A program made the translations under genes and the position numbers. A stretch of 33,528 nt of DNA from Actinomycetota bacterium (GTDB taxonomy: Bacteria > Actinomycetota > Acidimicrobiia > Acidimicrobiales > Ilumatobacteraceae). Positions 26,312 to 33,528 of this stretch are shown one piece after another. The notes beneath the pieces were generated by a model. That model had not been told where the DNA came from, did no database searches, and worked only from the letters and a program-made list of their open reading frames with translations. The stretch is from contig JADWMG010000007.1 of the NCBI GenBank assembly GCA_015767405.1, positions 1-33,528 of the forward strand, given 5' to 3'. Position 1 is the stretch's first letter; the number at the start of each line of letters is the position of its first letter.

Positions 26312-26965
26312 GTGAAATGGCCGACAGCGACTCAGGCTGCCATCGCAGCGGTCACGGCTGGCATCGTGGCGCTCATACTGCGGCGCTCGAGGCCGACACG
26401 ACTGGGCGACGTCATGTTTCCGGCGGCCACGGAGTTCGCCCTGGTTGCGTCGCTCTATTCCGTTTGGCGGGTGGCGAAGAAGCTCCCGTTGACACAGAGT
26501 GAAGGAGCCGTCGAACGTGCCCGAGAGATAGTGCGCTTGCAGGACTTCCTGCATCTGCCGAGCGAATTGTCGTTGCAGCAGTTTGCACTCGCCCACGATC
26601 AGGTCGGATGGCTCTCGACCGCCTACTACGCAGTCGCTCACGTTCCTGCGACAATCATCTTTCTGGTCTGGCTCTTCGTGCGGCATCGAGACAAGTACCC
26701 GCACTGGCGCAACGCGTTGGCGATCCTCACCGCCTTCTGTCTCTTCATTCGCTTCGTACATGTTGCCCCACCTCGCTTCTTGACCGATCTCGGCGCGACC
26801 GGTCACCACTGGTGGCTCGATGGTGCCGTCGCGTTGGGCCTGCTTTGGGCCGCTCTGCGGATCGACACGGTCAGTCGGCGAATCTTCGCATCGAAGCAGC
26901 CCACGCCCACTTTGATGGTTGACCCCCGCGATCATGAGGTCGCCTCCACCCTCACGGCCGACTGA
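26312..26965 (+). CDS. PAP2/AUR1-like (inositolphosphotransferase-like) membrane protein, apparently lacking the PSLH catalytic segment
   Basis: GTG start; LSTAYYAVAHVPATIIFLVWLFVRHRDKYPHWRNALAILTAFCLFIRFVHVAPPRFL followed directly by GATGHHWWLDGAVALGLLWAAL. Confidence 0.6.
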   Translation: MKWPTATQAAIAAVTAGIVALILRRSRPTRLGDVMFPAATEFALVASLYSVWRVAKKLPLTQSEGAVERAREIVRLQDFLHLPSELSLQQFALAHDQVGWLSTAYYAVAHVPATIIFLVWLFVRHRDKYPHWRNALAILTAFCLFIRFVHVAPPRFLTDLGATGHHWWLDGAVALGLLWAALRIDTVSRRIFASKQPTPTLMVDPRDHEVASTLTAD

Positions 26966-26990
26966 ACATCAGCGCGATTGCGCCGATGTC

Positions 26991-27039
26991 GTTCTCGTGA
27001 ACTTCTGCCGACGTGTCGTCGTCAATAGTTCACGAGAAC
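26991..27039. promoter_or_regulatory. Perfect 13-bp inverted repeat (23-bp spacer) upstream of the 27071 gene; possible operator or hairpin
   Basis: GTTCTCGTGAACT ... AGTTCACGAGAAC; the right arm overlaps a possible -35 (TTCACG, 27029) 16 nt from a TAGAAT -10-like hexamer (27051). Confidence 0.5.
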
Positions 27040-27070
27040 AGATCCGGTCGTAGAATCAAACTCGATCGCG

Positions 27071-27574
27071 ATGGTTGAGAAGAAGCTGAACCCTCTCCCT
27101 ACGTCGAGCCGGAAGGCCGCCAAGGGTGCACTCATGCTTGCTGTCACTCTGCTGCAAGACGAGCGAGTCCGCGCCCAATTGAGTAAGGCGCCAGCGGCCG
27201 CCAGAGAGTGGGCCGCTCAGCGCCGGGAGCTGGCCGAGCCGAAGGAAAGTGTTGCGGGGCGCCTCGATCCAACTCGGCGATTCGGACAGAAGGGTGTGAG
27301 CCGCCGTCTGATCGCACTTCAACGGAACGTGCACCTGGCGTTCCCGGATCCGACCATGCCCGAGGCGGTTGCTATCAATTGTGCGATCGACGAACTCGAG
27401 CGGGCAGTTGTTGTTTCGGCGACGATGCCGCTCAACGAGCGTCGTCGGGCCCGCGGACGCATCAGTGCTGAACTTCGCCGGCTCGAGTTGGCACTCGTCG
27501 ATGCGGTGCTACCCCCGCAGCCGGGCCCGGAAAGCCAAGAAGAAGCTGACGGAGAAGAGAGTTCGCAGACATGA
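27071..27574 (+). CDS. Hypothetical protein
   Basis: 167-aa ORF with high-GC coding character; 4-nt overlap with the next gene; no family recognised. Confidence 0.7.
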   Translation: MVEKKLNPLPTSSRKAAKGALMLAVTLLQDERVRAQLSKAPAAAREWAAQRRELAEPKESVAGRLDPTRRFGQKGVSRRLIALQRNVHLAFPDPTMPEAVAINCAIDELERAVVVSATMPLNERRRARGRISAELRRLELALVDAVLPPQPGPESQEEADGEESSQT

Positions 27575-28044
27575 CCACCACGAAGTCGGACTTCTCCGAA
27601 GAAGAATGGGAGAGCCTGATCGCGGCTCCCTGGATTGCAGGTGCGCTGATAATCGGAGTCGATTTCCATCTGCTCGGTTCGCCGGGCGAGATCACGGCGA
27701 TGGCAGAGTCAGCGGGATCCTCGGAAGCCACCGGGGAAGCACGCAGCCTCGTTACCGAGATGATCGCGGACATGAATCCTCAGACCGGTGATGATGACTC
27801 TCACGAAAGAGACAATGAGGAGTGGCACGCGGAACTCTTGATGCTTCTGTCAAACGTGGCCAGCATTGTCGATCGTGCATGCACTGTCGGTGAAGCGGGT
27901 GGCTACAAGCGTTGGGTGCTCAACACGGCCAACGCCACGGCCGAAGCGAGTACCGAAGGGCGGTTTCTCGGGATCGGCGGTGAGCGCGTGTCCGACAAAG
28001 AGAGGGCAGCGCTCGACGAAATCGAAACAGCGCTCAAACTCTGA
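27571..28044 (+). CDS. Hypothetical protein
   Basis: 157-aa ORF (MTTTKSDFSEEEWESLIAAPWIAGALIIGVD...), overlaps the upstream gene by ATGA. Confidence 0.72.
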   Translation: MTTTKSDFSEEEWESLIAAPWIAGALIIGVDFHLLGSPGEITAMAESAGSSEATGEARSLVTEMIADMNPQTGDDDSHERDNEEWHAELLMLLSNVASIVDRACTVGEAGGYKRWVLNTANATAEASTEGRFLGIGGERVSDKERAALDEIETALKL

Positions 28045-28087
28045 AGTTCTGCTGACAGCCGAACGCGGTGCATGCAATATTGGTGGA

Positions 28088-28492
28088 ATGACCAACAAGA
28101 TTCAGATCACTGTTGATGCCGCTGGTCCGCGGGTACTTGGCGCATTCTGGTGCGATGTTCTCAGCTATGTCGAGCAACCACCACCGCCCGGATTCGACAC
28201 ATGGGACGATGCGCTCGACTCGATGGGAATCGACCGGTCTGACCCTGACCGGGCATTTGCCATTGTCGACCCTGATGGCCTCGGCCCGCGAATGCTCTTT
28301 CTGAAGGTTCCGGAGGGCAAGACCGCAAAGAACCGCCTACACCTCGACGTGCACACCGATCCCGGCGAGCTGCAAACTCGGGCGGCCGAGCTGGTCTCTA
28401 TTGGAGCAACGTTGGTCGGCGAATATGACGAGCCCGAGGGCCACTGGATCACATTGCTCGACCCTGAGGGCAACGAATTCTGCCTCCACTGA
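28088..28492 (+). CDS. VOC (glyoxalase/bleomycin-resistance-like) family protein
   Basis: MTNKIQITVDAAGPRVLGAFWCDVLSY ... NRLHLDVHTDPGELQTRAAELVSIGATLVGEY ... GHWITLLDPEGNEFCLH; ATG at 28088 preferred over the track start at 27866. Confidence 0.87.
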   Translation: MTNKIQITVDAAGPRVLGAFWCDVLSYVEQPPPPGFDTWDDALDSMGIDRSDPDRAFAIVDPDGLGPRMLFLKVPEGKTAKNRLHLDVHTDPGELQTRAAELVSIGATLVGEYDEPEGHWITLLDPEGNEFCLH

Positions 28493-28504
28493 GGCCGCTA
28501 GAAC

Positions 28505-30064
28505 TCAGACGTTGCCGACCTGATCAGCCCAGAACGGCTTACGGAGTTCGCGTTTCAGAACCTTTCCGGATCCGGTTTTCGGTAGTTCCTCCATCCATGA
28601 AATCGATCGTGGGATCTTGTAGCTCGCCAGATGCTGTCGGGCGAAGACCCCAACGGCGGCATCGTCGAGATCGGAACCTTCGCGCCGGACGATGACGGCG
28701 TGGACGAGTTCGCCCCAGTCGTCGCTAGGAATCCCGAACACCGCGGCCTCGTAGATTTCGGGGTGTGACTCGAGCGCAGCCTCGATTTCGGCTGGGTAGA
28801 TGTTCATCCCGCCGGAGATGATCATGTCTTTCTTGCGATCGCAGATGAAGATGAAGCCCTCATCGTCGCGATATGCGATGTCGCCGACCGTTTGGAACCC
28901 GTCACGGTGGTCTTCTTCGAACTTGTCGTGTTGCTTGTAGTAGTCGCCGAACACCGCAGCGGACCTGACATAGACCTCACCCGTTGCTTCGGGTCCGGTG
29001 TCGGTGACAATGGTTCCGAGTTCGTCGTACAGGCGGATCTCGACGAGCGGCGCCTCTTTTCCACACGAGCCTGGCTTGCGGAGTTGGTCTTCGGGACGCA
29101 GCACGGTGTTGACCCCGAGTTCGGTTGAGCCGTAGACCTCGAAGAGCGACTCGGCGGGAAAGTCGGCCAGGTACTGCTGCTTCAGTGCGAAGCTCCAAGG
29201 GGCGGCATTGGCGACCATCACCCGCATTGACGAGTGGTCGTAGCGCGCTTTGACCTCGTCGGGAAGGTTGCAGATCATCCTGATCGGCGTCGGCGCGCAG
29301 AACGTCGATGTCGCCTTGTAGGTCTCCAGCAGGCGCAGCCAGTCTTCCGGATCGAACTTTCGCTGGAGCACGGTGGTCTGGCCCAGGATGAGGGCGATCC
29401 CCATGAATCCACCGGGGCCCGAGTGGTAGAGCGGCCCAGTGGTGATGTAGATGTCGTCGACGCTGTAGCCGATGAATTGGAGCAGCGCGGCGCCCTGGCC
29501 GGGATCGGCCGCGTTCGGTCGAAACGCGCCCTTTGGCTTGCCGGTTGTGCCCGACGTGTAGATCATCGTCGCGCCGCCGGCGTCGTCGCCTTCCGGGCGT
29601 TGCCATACATCAGGCGATGCATTATCGATGAGCGGATCAACAGCGGTCATGCCCGCCGGGGCGTCACCGTCGAAAACGAAGATGTTGCTGACGGACGGGA
29701 GTTGGTCGCGAATTCTTTCGAAGAGTGGCGCGAACTCCGAGTCGACGTACACCGTTGTGGCGTCAGAGTGATCGACCACGTAGGCCGCTTCGTCATCTGA
29801 GAGTCTGTAGTTCAGCGGCACTGCGGTCGCCCCGACCTTGCGAGCCGCATTGATCAATTCGACCGCGCCTACTGAGTTCTGTCCGCACCACACAACGGTG
29901 TCGCCAGCTGTGAGGCCGATGTTGGCCAGCACCCGAACCAGTTGGTTTGACCGCGCTTCGAGTTGCGCGTATGTCAAGGTCCGAACGTTGCCGTTGGTGC
30001 GGTCGTCGATGACCGCCATTTTGTCCGGTTGGTTCGCAGCATGTGCAGTGAGCAGGTCGGCCAT
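28505..30064 (-). CDS. AMP-binding acyl-CoA synthetase (FadD-like)
   Basis: MIYTSGTTGKPKGA, YGSTELG, GDIAYRDDEGFIFICDRKKDMIISGGMNIYPAEIE, PKTGSGKVLKRELR; likely start MADLLTAHAANQPDK at 30064. Confidence 0.9.
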   Translation of the reverse strand: MADLLTAHAANQPDKMAVIDDRTNGNVRTLTYAQLEARSNQLVRVLANIGLTAGDTVVWCGQNSVGAVELINAARKVGATAVPLNYRLSDDEAAYVVDHSDATTVYVDSEFAPLFERIRDQLPSVSNIFVFDGDAPAGMTAVDPLIDNASPDVWQRPEGDDAGGATMIYTSGTTGKPKGAFRPNAADPGQGAALLQFIGYSVDDIYITTGPLYHSGPGGFMGIALILGQTTVLQRKFDPEDWLRLLETYKATSTFCAPTPIRMICNLPDEVKARYDHSSMRVMVANAAPWSFALKQQYLADFPAESLFEVYGSTELGVNTVLRPEDQLRKPGSCGKEAPLVEIRLYDELGTIVTDTGPEATGEVYVRSAAVFGDYYKQHDKFEEDHRDGFQTVGDIAYRDDEGFIFICDRKKDMIISGGMNIYPAEIEAALESHPEIYEAAVFGIPSDDWGELVHAVIVRREGSDLDDAAVGVFARQHLASYKIPRSISWMEELPKTGSGKVLKRELRKPFWADQVGNV

Positions 30065-30121
30065 GGCGCAATTTGTAGCACTCCAGATGGCCTCACGACG
30101 TGCCGGGCGCGAGTCGGAACC

Positions 30122-30141
30122 TGGTGGGGATAACCCCACCA
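30122..30141. promoter_or_regulatory. 8-bp-arm inverted repeat in the divergent acyl-CoA synthetase/ABC intergenic region; candidate operator
   Basis: TGGTGGGG-ATAA-CCCCACCA, about 58 bp from each inferred start codon. Confidence 0.45.
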
Positions 30142-30198
30142 CTGATCCGCCAGGCCGCTCCATCGCCACATGTAGCGGATCCTGCGCACCATCGATGT

Positions 30199-31008
30199 AT
30201 GGAACTCACAGCACACATCTCACCTCTGGATTTGGCGATCAGCGGCTCGATCGATCTGATTCGCCCTCTCGTCAGCGCGACTGATCTCACGCGACGGTGG
30301 GGAAGGGGATCCAGCGCCCAACTCGGGATCGATGGTGTCGACCTAATGATTGGATACGGCGAACTCGTTGCGATTGTCGGGCCCTCAGGCTCCGGGAAGT
30401 CGACCCTTGGGGCTCTCGTCGCAGGAATTGATCGTCCCACTTCGGGGTCGCTCGTTATCGATGGCACGCGCATTGATCGGCTCTCCAACGATCGGCTCGC
30501 TCGTTGGCGCGGAGGAAACGTTGGGATCGTGTTCCAGAACTTCCATCTCCTCCCAACGCTCAATGCGACCGAGAATGTCGAGCTGGCGTTGAAACTGGCC
30601 GACAAGAGTGTCGGCCGTCGCGAGCGGCGTCTCCGCAGTGGTGAGGCTCTTGCATCTGTGGGGCTTGGCGACAAGATGAAGCGCCTACCGACGCAGCTCA
30701 GCGGGGGCGAGCAGCAGCGCGTTGCGATTGCCCGCGCGGTTGTCACCAGACCCAGATTGATTGTTGCCGACGAGCCCACTGGCAGCCTCGACCAGGAATC
30801 CGGACATGTCGTCTTTGATCTGCTTGCCGGTCTCGTCAGTTCCGGCACGACCGTTCTCTTGATCACACATGACGAAAACCTCGCGAAGCGAACCGATCGA
30901 GTCATTGCGATGCTCGATGGAAGAGTGGATGCGTCCATTCCGGCGGTGTCCGAGTTCGTCGATGGTCCGCTGGCGACTGACGCACTAGTTGCTGCGGTAG
31001 CGCTCTGA
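30199..31008 (+). CDS. ABC transporter ATP-binding protein (MacB/LolD-like)
   Basis: VGPSGSGKSTLG Walker A, LSGGEQQRVAIARAVVTRPRLIVADEPTGSLD; likely internal start MELTAHISP. Confidence 0.92.
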   Translation: MELTAHISPLDLAISGSIDLIRPLVSATDLTRRWGRGSSAQLGIDGVDLMIGYGELVAIVGPSGSGKSTLGALVAGIDRPTSGSLVIDGTRIDRLSNDRLARWRGGNVGIVFQNFHLLPTLNATENVELALKLADKSVGRRERRLRSGEALASVGLGDKMKRLPTQLSGGEQQRVAIARAVVTRPRLIVADEPTGSLDQESGHVVFDLLAGLVSSGTTVLLITHDENLAKRTDRVIAMLDGRVDASIPAVSEFVDGPLATDALVAAVAL

Positions 31009-33095
31009 TGCGCCAGGTACTTCGAGAGGTCCGGCGTGCGCCGTCTCGCATCGTGGTCAGTGTGTTTGCGCTGGCACTCGCGATCGGCGCCATTGGCGTC
31101 TTTGCCATTCCCACTGTTGCGTCCAGTTCGTTGCGCGACGCTGCTGAGCGCGACAACCTCGCCGAGGTTGTGATCGGAACCAGTGACACTGGAGACATGA
31201 ATGTCGAGACTCTCCTTGATTCGCTCGACAACGTCCAAGCAGTGGACACTCAGATCGAGACGGAGGTCTCCCTCGACGCAGGGGCCCCTGGCGGCGCGTT
31301 GCTCAAGGTGATCGGATTCGATGGTCAAACCCAGCAGATCGACCTCGTTCATGCTGAGGACGGCCGACTCCCCGAAGGTCGAGATGAGGTGCTCGTCTCT
31401 AATGGTGTGGCGCCCATCGGTACGACGGTGGCTGTGACCGGCCAGGACGGCGAGACGACGGACTTGACTGTCGTCGGGATCGGCGGCACGAGTTTCTGGT
31501 CGGCGACGAGCGCCGCGTTCACCACACTCGAGACTGCTCGCGATCTGGCTGGGCTCGAAGGCGTCAACCGGATTGTCATCTCGGCCGACGACGTCGGCAA
31601 GGACGAGCTGAGAGCAACGGCTGACTCCGCTCGCGACCTGCTCGCGCAGGAGGACGTTGCCATGACGTTTCTACCCATCACGATTGCCAACAATGAACAC
31701 CCGGTAGAGGCCGACATCGAGCAGGTGAGCAGCCTCATTGGCATTCTCGGGATTGTCGCCGGAATCGTTGCTCTTGTACTACTCGGATCGACGACCAACA
31801 CGCTCATAACCGAGCGAACGCGGGAGGTCGCCGTGATGCGCGCCCTCGGCGCTCGGTCTCGCCCACTTCGCCGCCGGCTGCGCCGACTTGCAGTCGGGAT
31901 TGCGATCGCGGCAGTTGTGATCGGGGTTCCATTAGGCATTCTGATTTCCAACGTGATCGCCCGCATGGTGCTTCAGGAGTTCGTCGGTGTCACTCCCGAT
32001 ATTGCCGTCTCGCTGCCCGTGATTGCCGGGAGTGTTCTCTTTGCTCTTGTCGGTGCCCGACTCGTCGCTGCCAGAGCAGCACGAAGGGTTACCAAGATTC
32101 CGCTGGCGACTGCCCTACGCGATCGTGACGGTTCCCCCTTCGGTCGTCGGTTCACCGAACGCCTGGCATCTCGGGTCAGGCTGGGCGGTCTGCTTGATCG
32201 CACCGCTTTCCGCAATGGCGTTCATCGCCGCTCGCGTTCGATGGCGATTGTTGCTCAGATCACCGCCGCAGTTGCTGCGCTGCTGATCATCGCCTCGTTG
32301 GCGACGACGATCAACGACTTCAACGCGGCGTCGGTCGAGCCGTTCAATTGGGTATCGAGGACCGAGGTTGCTGGGCCTGGGCTCGACATCGATGCTGATG
32401 TCGCAGACAGCGATCCACGGTCTGAGGTGAGCATCGACGCAATTGGCGAGTTCGATGGCTGGCAGGTTGATGTTCGCGGCGTAGAAGATGACACGTTGAT
32501 GATCGACCGTCACCTCGACGAAGGTTCCTGGTTCGTTCAATCGAAGGAAGCGGTCGTGTCGACCGGCTTCGCCGAGCGCGTTGGGGTCAATATCGTCTAT
32601 TCGCTCGACGAGCAGCCGGCCGTCGAGCTAGCCGGCCTGACCGAGACCATTGTCATCGATTCTTTCCAGGACGACGGCGGTCGCCAGGCAATCCTGATGA
32701 TCTTCGGAGCGATTGGGTTTGTGGTGGTGTCTGTGGCCGGGCTTGCCGTGGCTTCCGGATTGGCCGTCAACGTGTACGAGCGTCGTCATGAGTTTGCAGC
32801 GCTGCAGGCGGTCGGCGGCCGGAAGCGTCACGTCTTTCGAGTTGTGTCGGCTGAGTTGATCCCAATGGCGGTTCTCGGCATTGGGTTTGGTCTCATCGCT
32901 GGCTACTTCGGAGGCAAAGCGATCATGGGATCGTTCGAAGCCTCCAATGCCGTTGAGATCGGCTATACGTTCGCTGCCGGAGTGATACCTGCAGCGGCTG
33001 CTGTGGTGATCGTTGGATCGCTGGTACTCGGCGGGCTTATGGTGCGTCGTGTGACACGGCAACCGGCCGCACTCACCTTGCGGAGTGCGGCGTGA
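31008..33095 (+). CDS. FtsX-like ABC transporter permease
   Basis: 695 aa; LLGSTTNTLITERTREVAVMRALGARSRPLRRRLRRLA and VNVYERRHEFAALQAVGGRKRHVFRVVSAELIPMA FtsX/MacB-type segments; overlaps the ATPase gene. Confidence 0.9.
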   Translation: MRQVLREVRRAPSRIVVSVFALALAIGAIGVFAIPTVASSSLRDAAERDNLAEVVIGTSDTGDMNVETLLDSLDNVQAVDTQIETEVSLDAGAPGGALLKVIGFDGQTQQIDLVHAEDGRLPEGRDEVLVSNGVAPIGTTVAVTGQDGETTDLTVVGIGGTSFWSATSAAFTTLETARDLAGLEGVNRIVISADDVGKDELRATADSARDLLAQEDVAMTFLPITIANNEHPVEADIEQVSSLIGILGIVAGIVALVLLGSTTNTLITERTREVAVMRALGARSRPLRRRLRRLAVGIAIAAVVIGVPLGILISNVIARMVLQEFVGVTPDIAVSLPVIAGSVLFALVGARLVAARAARRVTKIPLATALRDRDGSPFGRRFTERLASRVRLGGLLDRTAFRNGVHRRSRSMAIVAQITAAVAALLIIASLATTINDFNAASVEPFNWVSRTEVAGPGLDIDADVADSDPRSEVSIDAIGEFDGWQVDVRGVEDDTLMIDRHLDEGSWFVQSKEAVVSTGFAERVGVNIVYSLDEQPAVELAGLTETIVIDSFQDDGGRQAILMIFGAIGFVVVSVAGLAVASGLAVNVYERRHEFAALQAVGGRKRHVFRVVSAELIPMAVLGIGFGLIAGYFGGKAIMGSFEASNAVEIGYTFAAGVIPAAAAVVIVGSLVLGGLMVRRVTRQPAALTLRSAA

Positions 33096-33528
33096 GCAAG
33101 ATCGATTGGGCTGCTGGGCCGGACCTTCAGGGTCTCCGATCATCCACATTGACTCTGCCGCCCCCAAAGCGGTGCGACAATGAGGCGGTGACCGATGAAG
33201 CCGACGAAGCCGATGCAGCCGACGACGCTGGATGGCCGTTCGGTTCGGTCAGCGATGCGGCCGAGTGGTGGTATCGGCCGGTTGTGGAAGCCCGGTCTTG
33301 GGTGGCGCTCGGTTATCTCGCCGTCGGTGCCATATGGGCACCCGTGCTCTTCGCAATCATTCTGACAATGCTTGCGGTCACCCTTCCGCTGATCATTGTC
33401 GGACTGGGTCTGCTGCTTGTTGTGCCGACTTTCGCGCTGATCAACACTCTCACCAGTGCTGAGAGACATCGCGCTATCTGGGTCGGTGCTTCGATCCCTC
33501 CTCGCTCGTTCAGGTCGAGCCCGGCTGG
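33092..33528 (+). CDS. Partial putative sensor-domain protein (possibly a sensor histidine kinase), truncated by the window end
   Basis: Frame open from GTG 33092 (alternative GTG 33188) to the end: WYRPVVEARSWVALGYLAVGAIWAPVLFAIILTMLAVTLPLIIVGLGLLLVVPTFALINTLTSAERHRAIWVG, resembling the N-terminal 'putative sensor' domain of actinobacterial kinases. Not in the ORF track because no stop is reached. Confidence 0.6.
   Translation, partial: MSKIDWAAGPDLQGLRSSTLTLPPPKRCDNEAVTDEADEADAADDAGWPFGSVSDAAEWWYRPVVEARSWVALGYLAVGAIWAPVLFAIILTMLAVTLPLIIVGLGLLLVVPTFALINTLTSAERHRAIWVGASIPPRSFRSSPA

Noticed and set aside
27866-28087. N-terminal part of the 208-aa VOC ORF
   Set aside because: Overlaps the 27571 gene out of frame; VOC domain begins at ATG 28088.
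30093-31352. 419-aa minus-strand ORF opposite the ABC ATPase and FtsX genes
   Set aside because: Antisense shadow ORF from high-GC codon bias; Arg/Ser-rich translation with no family motif, while the + strand has clear Walker and FtsX motifs.
1-33528. CRISPR array, tRNA/rRNA genes, transposases or integrases
   Set aside because: No spaced direct repeats, no recognisable tRNA/rRNA sequence, and no transposase-like ORF seen by eye; a tRNAscan/CRISPR finder run would be decisive.

Overview
High-GC, probably actinobacterial (Acidimicrobiia-like) chromosomal window; the taxon is my inference. It is dominated by one co-directional respiratory locus. From left to right: TrkA/TrkH potassium uptake; a divergent pair (membrane-anchored mono-haem cytochrome c and a geranylgeranyl/menaquinone-reductase-like flavoprotein, both -); a menaquinol:cytochrome c reductase module (unknown membrane protein, 2x[4Fe-4S] ferredoxin, split b6-like cytochrome b, subunit-IV-like protein, Rieske protein, di-haem cytochrome c, unknown membrane protein); then a complete 14-gene nuoA-N complex I operon. 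The accessory right end holds a PAP2/AUR1-like protein that appears to lack its PSLH catalytic block, two conserved-hypothetical-like genes, a VOC protein, an acyl-CoA synthetase (-), an ABC ATPase plus FtsX permease, and a sensor-domain protein cut by the window edge. The most interesting signal is the complex III-like module. Its cytochrome b has a CLGG cysteine matching the covalent haem c_n/c_i site of cytochrome b6, it sits next to a dedicated ferredoxin, and it has a non-PEWY Qo motif. It also has two unrecognised membrane subunits and a repeated short motif, (T)EIPEHLLKRS, shared by two of its proteins. No CRISPR, tRNA, rRNA or transposase was seen.
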